Shown one piece after another: positions 1 to 5,933 of a DNA stretch of 5,933 nucleotides; positions within the stretch are counted from its first letter, which is position 1, and each line of letters begins with the position of its first letter. The stretch lies in the NCBI GenBank assembly GCA_014730295.1, contig WJIN01000185.1:1-5933 (forward strand), read 5' to 3'. A program made the position numbers and the translations under genes. A model generated the notes under the pieces. The model was not told the DNA's origin, made no database searches, and saw only the letters and a program-made list of their open reading frames with translations. This DNA comes from Promethearchaeota archaeon (GTDB lineage Archaea > Asgardarchaeota > Lokiarchaeia > Sigynarchaeales > SOKP01).

Positions 1-303
1 ATCCAAAAAACAAAAAAAAGAATGCTGAAAGCTCCAATAACCCCGAAAGCATATCAACGCCAAATCAATACATTATTAAAGTTCAATACGGGGAGAAGGC
101 TTAAGAATATTGACGCTCCTACTTTAGTACTTCATGGGAAAGAAGATATCCTCCTTCCACCTGAAAATGCTGAAATTATTGCAGATAAAATCCCAGATGC
201 CAAATTAAAGTTATTCGATGGATGTGGTCATGCTCTTTTTTCTCATAAACCAGAACATCTTTCCGAAGTTGTAATGGACTTTTTGAATAATTCTTCAGGA
301 TAA
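1..303 (+). CDS. alpha/beta hydrolase, C-terminal part (5' end outside window)
   Basis: The frame is open from base 1 to the TAA at 301-303, so these 100 codons are the end of a longer gene. The ATG at 22 is internal and not a credible start, because it would leave only part of the fold. The visible part reads as the end of the cap region (about residues 10-34 of the fragment) followed by the last strands of an alpha/beta hydrolase. The stretch APTLVLHGKEDILLPP holds the usual catalytic acid, Asp at fragment residue 49. DGCGHALF holds the catalytic His at residue 77. The C-terminal helix ends in EVVMDFL. The nucleophile (usually Ser in GxSxG) lies outside the window. Family members are usually about 250-280 residues and hydrolyse esters, lactones or similar bonds in the cytoplasm. 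The spacing resembles BioH/PcaD-like enzymes, but the substrate cannot be told from this fragment. Confidence 0.9.
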   Translation: MQKTKKRMLKAPITPKAYQRQINTLLKFNTGRRLKNIDAPTLVLHGKEDILLPPENAEIIADKIPDAKLKLFDGCGHALFSHKPEHLSEVVMDFLNNSSG

Positions 304-331
304 ATTCCTTCAATAATGTATCTCAATACTC

Positions 332-339
332 TTTTTTTT
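332..339 (+). terminator. T-run terminator candidate after the hydrolase gene
   Basis: Eight consecutive T residues begin 29 bases after the hydrolase stop. Archaeal RNA polymerase commonly terminates at such T-runs without a hairpin. The position, before a separate TATA box for the next gene, fits a transcript end. In AT-rich DNA such runs also occur by chance. Confidence 0.4.
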
Positions 340-405
340 AAATAATGATGATAATGAAATTCTATCATATAAGAATGTATATAAATATTTATACTGATAA
401 ATATC

Positions 406-413
406 TTTAAATA
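406..413 (+). promoter_or_regulatory. TATA box of the 541-residue gene
   Basis: TTTAAATA is centred about 27 bases before the GTG at 437. In archaea this puts transcription start at or next to the start codon, giving a leaderless mRNA. The identical octamer stands at the same distance before the MFS gene, which supports both calls. A second AT-rich element at 380-393 lies just upstream. Confidence 0.6.
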
Positions 414-436
414 CTCTAATACTCATTACTAAAACG

Positions 437-2062
437 GTGTTCTATTTGTCAAATTATCCAAAAGAAATTTTAAAACGAAATTTAAACCTAATTGAGAAAG
501 AGAGAAAGAAGTATTTAAATAACAAATATAATTGGTTACATAAAAAAAATCAAGATTTAATATTAAAAAAATTAAAAGCTCTTTTTGCAGAAATTTTAGA
601 TGACAGCGGATTTTGTTTACTCTTTATAGGCACAATTTTTTTATTAATTTTTTTATTTATCTCTAATGGAATTCAATCAGGGAATTTAATTGCAATTATA
701 ACAACAATAATTTTAGGAATTGTTTCATTCATCATATTCATTATTGATCCTTCTTATCGGGGGGTAGTTTATGTTATATCATCCATTAAGATATCCAACC
801 TTCAAAAAAAAATAGATAAAAAAAAGGATGATATTAATGTATTAGAGAAATCAATTGAATTTTTTGATTTAATAGAAAATGCCATTTATAGATTAGAAAA
901 TAGCGACCTAAGAAAATCACTTAATTTTTTTCAAAAATCATTAGATTATTTCGAAGATTCTCAATTTTCATCCAAACTTAGAGAAATCTCCCAATATGAT
1001 TATGATTTGAATGATATCAAAGGGATTGGCTCTAAGATGAAAGAAAAGTTAATCCAAGCAGGATATCCTTCACCCAAGACAATCCTAAATTCAAATCCTT
1101 CAGATTTAATAAGGATTAAAGGTATCAACAAGAATTTAGAAAAGAGTATACTGAATTCCGCAAAAATTCTTTATTTAAGTAAGAAGGAAATTGAGTCTTA
1201 TATAACAGAAATAAAAGAGACGATTATAAGAAATGATAATAATAGGTTTTCTGAAATTCAAGTTGAATGTGAACTAGGAGAGCAAAAACTTTTGGAAAAA
1301 AACTATGATGTTGCTCTCAAAAGATTTAGACATGCAATGGGGTACTGCGAAAAAATATTTAACTTCGAAGGCAAATTAAAAGCAAGAAACCTGGTCTCTA
1401 ATAAGCTTGATAAAGCATATTCCTCATTAATAGAAGCCAAAATAAAGGAAATTAAGAATAATATTCTTGAATTAGCTTCTATTCCGTTTTTAGACGTGGA
1501 GCAAAAATATAATGAGATTGCCAATATTTTATTAGATGCTCAAAGACTATTTGGTAATATTTCAAAGAAGGTGTTGAAGAACAAAATGAAAAAATCTATA
1601 TCAAAAATGAGAGATAAAGTCTATTTGACTTATATCGAGAGAAAAATTGATCATTGTTTGGATTTACGTTCAGCAGAGAAATTTGATGAATCTATTGAGA
1701 AATTCACAGAATGTATTGATGATACCAAGAAAATCAATAACTCTACTACCAACCGCAAGACTATAAATAAAATAGAAAAAAATATAAAACAGACAAGAAT
1801 AGCGAAGATTCGAAGTATTGCGTTAGATCTGGGAACGAAGTATACTCGCCTCCAGATCAGAGAAATAGCAGAAAAGTGTAATGAGGAGAAAAATCTCATA
1901 ATACTTACGGTAAAACAAATGGTGGCTGATAATGAGATTTATGCGGAATATTTTGAAAGTAGTAAAGCAGTCGTGTTTAATCAGCAAGCAAATATTAATG
2001 ATATAGATATGCTTATGGAAAAATATAAGGAATGGGAAACAGATAAAGGAGAGAAAACATAG
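437..2062 (+). CDS. membrane-anchored helix-hairpin-helix protein with PCI-like winged-helix C-terminus
   Basis: This is a 541-residue protein of unknown function. The GTG at 437 is chosen as start because it is the first usable start after the in-frame TAA at 398-400 and lies about 27 bases after a TATA box. TTG at 446 is the next alternative. Parts in order: a basic helical N-terminus (1-52); two hydrophobic helices (about 57-77 and 83-104) joined by a short loop; charged, coiled-coil-like helices (about 115-185); a tandem helix-hairpin-helix (about 189-247) with hairpins KGIGSKM and KGINKNL; a long helical stretch with TPR-like segments (about 265-310 and 395-432); and a winged-helix-like end (about 455-533). 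That end carries TRLQIREIAEKC, MVADNEIYAEYFESS and a final KEWE. From memory this end matches a PCI-like module common in Asgard proteins. HhH pairs usually bind DNA or partner proteins, and PCI domains usually assemble complexes. The topology suggests a hairpin anchor with both ends cytoplasmic. The exact role is unknown. Confidence 0.88.
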   Translation: MFYLSNYPKEILKRNLNLIEKERKKYLNNKYNWLHKKNQDLILKKLKALFAEILDDSGFCLLFIGTIFLLIFLFISNGIQSGNLIAIITTIILGIVSFIIFIIDPSYRGVVYVISSIKISNLQKKIDKKKDDINVLEKSIEFFDLIENAIYRLENSDLRKSLNFFQKSLDYFEDSQFSSKLREISQYDYDLNDIKGIGSKMKEKLIQAGYPSPKTILNSNPSDLIRIKGINKNLEKSILNSAKILYLSKKEIESYITEIKETIIRNDNNRFSEIQVECELGEQKLLEKNYDVALKRFRHAMGYCEKIFNFEGKLKARNLVSNKLDKAYSSLIEAKIKEIKNNILELASIPFLDVEQKYNEIANILLDAQRLFGNISKKVLKNKMKKSISKMRDKVYLTYIERKIDHCLDLRSAEKFDESIEKFTECIDDTKKINNSTTNRKTINKIEKNIKQTRIAKIRSIALDLGTKYTRLQIREIAEKCNEEKNLIILTVKQMVADNEIYAEYFESSKAVVFNQQANINDIDMLMEKYKEWETDKGEKT

Positions 2063-2284
2063 CTGCTGATTGATTATGGGTAGTAATAATTACCATAGAT
2101 AAGAGAAAGAGATATTTTCTACTGGGTTCTGAGAAATGGGAATTATTATATAGATGGTAAAATAATTATCAAAAGCATCACAAAGTTTAAACCGATTGGG
2201 TAGAGTCAATACTAATTGTCAATTTGAGCAAGGAGCAAAAACATACAAAAATACGAAGAGTGTATACATAATTCTTTTTAAAAA
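2063..2284. other. intergenic stretch without a supported gene
   Basis: I find no convincing gene, RNA gene or strong hairpin here. One frame from 2099 to the TAG at 2201-2203 stays open for 34 codons and reads like protein (it includes RNGNYYIDGK), but it has no start codon near its beginning and no promoter. It may be debris or chance. No clear T-run terminator follows the 541-residue gene. Confidence 0.5.
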
Positions 2285-2291
2285 TTTATAT
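2285..2291 (+). promoter_or_regulatory. possible TATA box for the short ORF at 2316
   Basis: TTTATAT is centred about 28 bases before the ATG at 2316, the same spacing seen at the other starts of this window. The surrounding DNA is very AT-rich, so a chance match is quite possible. Confidence 0.3.
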
Positions 2292-2315
2292 TTTTTCTTT
2301 GCTTATTTACAAAAA

Positions 2316-2459
2316 ATGACTCAAATCATAAAAATTGAAATTAAAGTTGCTAGGGAACTCAAAGGAAAGGAGAAAATAGAGTTAGGAAATTTGATCGAAC
2401 GCTGTTTTATAAATATAGGAACAAGGATAGAATCACTTAGCGCTTCCTTTTCCATCTAA
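2316..2459 (+). CDS. small hypothetical protein (47 residues), possibly the front of a broken gene
   Basis: The ATG at 2316 opens 47 codons ending in TAA at 2457-2459. The same frame can be read from a TTG at 2196, but that start lacks support, whereas ATG 2316 sits about 28 bases after a TATA-like box. The peptide is charged and reads like real protein (IKIEIKVARELKGKEK, then ELGNLIERCF and IGTRIESLSASFS). It has no membrane helix and no motif I recognise. There are two readings. It may be a short independent gene, since a T-run directly follows its stop. Or it may be the N-terminus of a longer gene broken by the TAA, because the same frame continues with protein-like sequence to 2541. I cannot decide between them and assign no function. 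Confidence 0.3.
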   Translation: MTQIIKIEIKVARELKGKEKIELGNLIERCFINIGTRIESLSASFSI

Positions 2460-2477
2460 TTTTTTCCAAAGATTTTT
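2460..2477 (+). terminator. possible T-run terminator after the short ORF
   Basis: Six T residues (2460-2465) directly follow the TAA of the short ORF, and five more lie at 2473-2477. This would fit an archaeal transcript end if the short ORF is a gene. It is weak evidence in AT-rich DNA. Confidence 0.22.
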
Positions 2478-2616
2478 AAAAGTAAGAAGTGGATTAAAAC
2501 TACAATCAAAGTTAAAAACGATAAGTTTAATGAAAGAATTTGAAAAAACTATGGGAATTTATGCTGGATTCCATTATGTTGAATTTGAGGATTTAAAATT
2601 CCATAATATCAATTAG
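2460..2616 (+). pseudogene. coding-like debris, possible broken tail of the 2316 gene
   Basis: After the TAA at 2457, the same frame reads on through KIFKSKKWIKTTIKVKNDKF to a TGA at 2541-2543. The +1 neighbouring frame then takes over with MKEFEKTMGIYAGFHYVEFE (ATG at 2530) and ends in TAG at 2614-2616. Together with 2316-2459 this would make one gene of about 100 codons carrying one nonsense mutation and one frameshift near 2535-2543. No family is recognised. The alternative is a 28-residue ORF at 2530-2616, or simple chance. The TAG overlaps the stop codon of the convergent EEP gene. Confidence 0.22.
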
Positions 2617-4673
2617 AATTCTGTTATTACTGCGCAATGATCTGACGCATAGGAACATAAAACTTCACTACTCACCGGAATGAGATCAGGAGAACACATA
2701 ATGTAGTCGATTCTTTTCTGAGGTTGATAATTATCGTTAAAATCTCCGGTATAACCGGGATCAGGGGAATTCAAATAGGTAAATGTATCCGTAAAGTTTA
2801 AAGTTGGAACTGTGGAATTGATTAATGAATATTCCGTATCTGTAGGCTCAAAATTAAAATCTCCCATCCAAATAACATTATTAAATGGATCCTCATTTAT
2901 CTTGTTAATTATAAATGGCACCTGGACTAACCTATCTTGGGATTTTGTTGAAAGATGGGTTATATAAATATTCCAATAAGAATTATTTATTCCTATAGTT
3001 GCTTTGATCATCGATCGGGGCTCAGCTGTCTCCACAATAAGAGGGAGTGGTATTATTTCTGCTTCGAGAATAGGATATTTACTAAGTAATACATTTCCAT
3101 AATGTTTATAGAATGTGTATCCATAGAAATAATAAAGATTTAATTTTTCTGCCAAATATGACCCTATGTCGATGAATGAAGTTTTTAAAGCACCCATATC
3201 AACTTCATTTAATCCCAAGATATCAGGATCTACTTGTTTCACTTCCTCAATGAGTCTGTCTAAATCAAAGTTATCATCAACTCCAATAGCGTTGTGGATA
3301 TTCCAAGTCATAAACGTAGGATTTACATTACCAGGCGAGACTTCTTTTTCCTCATATAAAATTATTCCAAAAGAAATTATTAGTAAAAGAAATATGAATT
3401 TCCATAACATCGAAAATGAGTTAAGGTCTAACTTTTTTGATAAGATCCTTCCAACTGATAATTTAGAAAAGTTTAACCCTTCTATAATCACAATTAGGAT
3501 TCCCCCCGTGGTTAATAGGAGAACAACATTGATGATTAAGGAAACATAAGAATACCATAATACTTGAACTTGAAGAATTATAAATACTAAAATGCTAATA
3601 AAGAAGATAAAAAGTCCTTTAAATAGTTTAGAACGAGAATGAAAAGAATAAGTAGTAAATATATACATTAGATAATAGATTAAAAAACTAACATTTACTA
3701 TCGTTGAAAAAGTGAGGAGAAATGTGGATAGAAAGAGAGTATTAGGATTTTGAACAGTTTTATTAATTTCTAAAAATGTGAGAGTTAGTAAATTTATTAT
3801 TACTATAATAGTTCCAAAAATTATAGAAAAGAGACGAATACGCGTTTTCTCTAATCTTAACACAAATCTGCTAATTAAATAAAATGATAAAACTGTTGTT
3901 ATGATTATGATAAGGATATAATAATTAAAACCATAACTAAACCACGGAAAATATAATTCTGTATTTAGAAAATTGAGATTTATCATACCATAGGCAGATA
4001 AAGCCATAGGATTTAATATCCAAATCATAGATAACAGAAATATTATTCCGAAAATTATGAAATGAATAAGTGAGATTTCACGTAGATCTCTCTTTTTGTC
4101 CTTGGTAAATGATAGTGATTCCACCTTCTTTGGGTGAAACTGTTTTGCATTAATCAGATTTAAGGTAACAATAATTAGAATGACCGGAATAAATTTAGAG
4201 GGATTGAATGCTAAATTAGAGGAGTAAGTTATGATAAGTAATATTAGTTGAAGAATAATTCCAAATATCATTCCCGCGATAAAATCATTTACTTCAAACG
4301 TTTCATCATCCATCTGAGTTATGTATATGACTTCTTTGAAGAAGATCATACATGAAAAGAGAAGAATAAAATTAAATATTAACTGGAGAGAGCTTAAAAA
4401 AATAAATAGAGTTATAACACGTAATGCCGAAATAATGAGAATTATAAAGAATATTCTATATTTATGAGAAATAATGTTTCTTTTATTGAAACCTATCATT
4501 AAAATAATTAGCGAGAGTATTGTGATTGCTAAAATTGGAAGAATAGAAAGTATTTCGGATAAATTCATAAACACATAAGCATTCACATTTATCATTAAGT
4601 TATAAAATGACTCAATAAAAAAGTAGGAGATTTCGCTAACCGCAAAAATATTAAAAATATTATCTTTTCTCAT
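2613..4673 (-). CDS. polytopic membrane protein with C-terminal endonuclease/exonuclease/phosphatase (EEP) domain
   Basis: This is a 686-residue protein. The start is ATG at 4673-4671; an in-frame TAA at 4679-4677 precedes it and a TATA-like box stands about 26 bases upstream. Residues about 38-440 form roughly 12 membrane helices, with a possible extra one at 10-30. Basic loops at 62-73, 176-199, 269-281, 343-352 and 399-425 suit the cytoplasm, so the last helix (about 425-440) should place the C-terminal domain outside the cell. Residues about 452-686 are an EEP domain with its signature residues: TWNIHN (Asn458), LNEVD (Glu490), YGNVLLSKYP (526-534), THLST (His573), MGDFNFEP (Asp605, Asn607), RIDYI (Asp656) and SDHC (Asp678, His679). 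All expected metal-binding and catalytic positions are present, so it should be an active phosphodiesterase or phosphatase. Family relatives cleave nucleic acids, phosphoinositides or sphingomyelin. The membrane fusion favours a lipid-linked substrate. The order of parts recalls eukaryotic Cwh43/PGAP2IP. The substrate is inference only. Confidence 0.93.
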   Translation of the reverse strand: MRKDNIFNIFAVSEISYFFIESFYNLMINVNAYVFMNLSEILSILPILAITILSLIILMIGFNKRNIISHKYRIFFIILIISALRVITLFIFLSSLQLIFNFILLFSCMIFFKEVIYITQMDDETFEVNDFIAGMIFGIILQLILLIITYSSNLAFNPSKFIPVILIIVTLNLINAKQFHPKKVESLSFTKDKKRDLREISLIHFIIFGIIFLLSMIWILNPMALSAYGMINLNFLNTELYFPWFSYGFNYYILIIIITTVLSFYLISRFVLRLEKTRIRLFSIIFGTIIVIINLLTLTFLEINKTVQNPNTLFLSTFLLTFSTIVNVSFLIYYLMYIFTTYSFHSRSKLFKGLFIFFISILVFIILQVQVLWYSYVSLIINVVLLLTTGGILIVIIEGLNFSKLSVGRILSKKLDLNSFSMLWKFIFLLLIISFGIILYEEKEVSPGNVNPTFMTWNIHNAIGVDDNFDLDRLIEEVKQVDPDILGLNEVDMGALKTSFIDIGSYLAEKLNLYYFYGYTFYKHYGNVLLSKYPILEAEIIPLPLIVETAEPRSMIKATIGINNSYWNIYITHLSTKSQDRLVQVPFIINKINEDPFNNVIWMGDFNFEPTDTEYSLINSTVPTLNFTDTFTYLNSPDPGYTGDFNDNYQPQKRIDYIMCSPDLIPVSSEVLCSYASDHCAVITEF

Positions 4674-4695
4674 TTTTTATCAGAATTATGCGCAA

Positions 4696-4702
4696 TATTA
4701 TA
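4696..4702 (-). promoter_or_regulatory. TATA-like box of the EEP membrane gene
   Basis: Read on the minus strand, TATAATA is centred about 26 bases before the ATG at 4673, which fits a leaderless transcript. A second candidate, ATTAAATA at 4730-4723, would give a leader of roughly 25-30 bases instead. The intergenic region is shared with the divergent MFS gene. Confidence 0.45.
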
Positions 4703-4834
4703 TTATCTTTTAGTTGTTTCGATATTTAATCTTTCATATTTTTTTTAAACTAAAGAAATTGAAAAATTGTTTTCAAAATCAATAATTCATCTAAGAGATT
4801 AGTTATTCAAGAATTTATACTATAACAAGAAGGA

Positions 4835-4842
4835 TTTAAATA
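4835..4842 (+). promoter_or_regulatory. TATA box of the MFS transporter gene
   Basis: TTTAAATA is centred about 27 bases before the ATG at 4866, preceded by a purine-rich stretch (AAGAAGGA) that could act as BRE. The same octamer and spacing occur before the gene at 437. A leaderless transcript is expected. Confidence 0.62.
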
Positions 4843-4865
4843 TCTACCCAGCAAAATAAATACAA

Positions 4866-5933
4866 ATGGCTGAGAATAATAGGAATTTCACAGAAAGATC
4901 TAAAAAATACTCCATCTTTATGATGATTATTCTGACTTTCGTCCAGATTATCGACACCTATACCAACAGCTATACAGCTGCTATTCCATCAAAGGTAATC
5001 GAAGAATTCTTAGTGATAGCTTATGGTATGAATGAAATAACCGCTCAAGCGGTAATGCACTTCATCATTGCGATTGCAACAATCGGAACATTTTACGTAT
5101 TCTTTAATCAATTCTTATCCGATAAGTTAGGTCGTAAAACGATGTTATTTTTTACAACTTTGGGGATGAGCTTATCAGGATTATTGCTTGCACTTTCAGT
5201 GAATATCATCTTGTATACAATATTTCTTTTCACAACGTATCTTTTCTTTAGTTCTGACATGTGGTTAATTTATGCTGGTGAGGAAGCACCTCCAGCTAAA
5301 AAAGCCCTTTATACAAATTATCTATTAGCATGTGGGATTCTAGGACCAATAATGATGCTATTATTACGCTCTGTATTTATTACGAAAAGCTCTCCTGTCT
5401 GGAAATGGCGTACAATGACGCTTTTACCGATTTTGCTGGGTATTCCATTGAGTTTTGTAATCTTTTTTACAATTAAAGAAACAAAAATTTATGAAATGGG
5501 AAAATTATCCGGAGAAATTGATAAAAGTCAAATTTTCTTAGTAGATAATGTAAAGAAATTATTCCAATCTTCCCAAAAGAATCCATTAAAAGCGTTAGTG
5601 CTTATGAGTTTTTTGGTAGGACTAAATTTTAATCTACTTCAACTCGCAGAAAGTTTTCTGGCAACAAATACTACTCTAACGGAAAAAGATGTTAATCTTG
5701 TGATTACTTTAATCGCTGTTTCTGTTATTCTCGGGTATCTTACAACTGATGTCTTAGCTGATAAAATCGGACGAATTCCGTTACAATATATTACCACCAT
5801 ATTATTACCTGTTGCATCAGTTCTACTATACATTGGGTCATTAATTACTTCCATTGTTTTCATAGTAGTAGCTCTTGCAGTATCCTTAGCCTATGTGGGA
5901 TATAATGGCATTTTGATCGTTATAAGAATTATG
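4866..5933 (+). CDS. major facilitator superfamily (MFS) transporter, 3' end outside window
   Basis: The frame runs open from ATG 4866 to the last base, giving 356 codons. An in-frame TAA at 4857-4859 and the TATA box about 27 bases upstream fix the start. About ten membrane helices are visible. Helix 1 (about 16-36) carries an Asp at 30. The loop between helices 2 and 3 has the MFS motif A, SDKLGRKTM (85-93), and its second-half copy LADKIGR (297-303) lies between helices 8 and 9. After helix 4 comes YAGEEAPPAKKA (136-147), like the E-x-P-x-x-x-R signature of sugar porters. Helix 6 ends in KETK (204-207), before the central cytoplasmic loop (about 207-238). MFS proteins of this kind usually have 400-470 residues, so roughly the last two helices are missing. 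It should be a secondary transporter in the cytoplasmic membrane, with a sugar-porter-like flavour. The substrate and direction are unknown. Confidence 0.93.
   Translation, partial: MAENNRNFTERSKKYSIFMMIILTFVQIIDTYTNSYTAAIPSKVIEEFLVIAYGMNEITAQAVMHFIIAIATIGTFYVFFNQFLSDKLGRKTMLFFTTLGMSLSGLLLALSVNIILYTIFLFTTYLFFSSDMWLIYAGEEAPPAKKALYTNYLLACGILGPIMMLLLRSVFITKSSPVWKWRTMTLLPILLGIPLSFVIFFTIKETKIYEMGKLSGEIDKSQIFLVDNVKKLFQSSQKNPLKALVLMSFLVGLNFNLLQLAESFLATNTTLTEKDVNLVITLIAVSVILGYLTTDVLADKIGRIPLQYITTILLPVASVLLYIGSLITSIVFIVVALAVSLAYVGYNGILIVIRIM

Noticed and set aside
1303..1524. 73-codon open frame on the minus strand
   Set aside because: It lies fully inside the 541-residue gene, has no promoter, and its peptide is the antisense of a well-supported coding region.
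1651..1899. 82-codon open frame on the minus strand
   Set aside because: It is antisense to the helical and PCI-like part of the 541-residue gene. Its hydrophobic look comes from the complement of Lys/Glu-rich codons.
2083..2168. Imperfect inverted repeat (GTAATAATTACCAT at 2083-2096 against ATGGTAAAATAATTA at 2154-2168)
   Set aside because: The arms mismatch by insertions, are AT-rich and are not flanked by a target duplication or transposase. They are not enough for a hairpin terminator or mobile-element ends.
2196..2315. TTG-started upstream extension of the short ORF at 2316
   Set aside because: It has no promoter or ribosome binding site, and its composition (including a run of Phe/Tyr from T-rich DNA) looks like translated intergenic and promoter sequence. 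ATG 2316 has the better context.
3166..3549. 127-codon open frame on the plus strand
   Set aside because: It is antisense to the EEP domain and last membrane helices, whose catalytic motifs are intact on the minus strand.
5639..5863. 74-codon open frame on the minus strand
   Set aside because: It is antisense to the MFS gene across its second motif A and neighbouring helices, and has no independent support.
1..5933. CRISPR array, tRNA/rRNA genes, insertion sequences
   Set aside because: I saw no regularly spaced repeats, no GTTCRA-type tRNA arm with a matching cloverleaf, no conserved rRNA segment and no transposase or integrase motifs in the window.

Overview
The window is AT-rich (by eye roughly 70% A+T) and looks archaeal. 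The main supported starts each have a TATA-like box centred about 26-28 bases upstream and no Shine-Dalgarno sequence, which is the layout of leaderless archaeal transcripts. The C-terminal module of the 541-residue protein resembles, from memory, a PCI-like winged-helix module frequent in Asgard (Lokiarchaeia-type) genomes. An Asgard archaeon is therefore my best guess. It rests on recalled family resemblance and promoter layout, not on a search.

Layout: (1) 1-303 is the 3' end of an alpha/beta hydrolase gene, followed by a T-run. (2) 437-2062, plus strand, is a 541-residue protein with two membrane helices, a tandem helix-hairpin-helix, an all-helical repeat-like region and a C-terminal PCI-like winged helix. 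(3) 2063-2612 is a gene-poor stretch. It holds one short ORF with a well-placed TATA box (2316-2459), then coding-like debris that may be the broken tail of the same gene. (4) 2613-4673, minus strand, is a 686-residue protein with about 12-13 membrane helices fused to an endonuclease/exonuclease/phosphatase (EEP) domain. (5) 4674-4865 is a divergent promoter region. (6) 4866-5933, plus strand, is an MFS transporter cut off by the window end.

Nothing shows that these genes form one pathway. The hydrolase, the 541-residue protein and the transporter appear to be separately promoted, and the EEP gene runs the other way. The EEP gene and the transporter share one divergent intergenic region, which could allow joint regulation. 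The two items most worth attention are the polytopic membrane-EEP protein, whose order of parts recalls eukaryotic Cwh43/PGAP2IP, and the membrane + HhH + PCI-like protein. The latter joins a domain usually tied to nucleic acids with one usually tied to multi-subunit complexes, on a membrane anchor.
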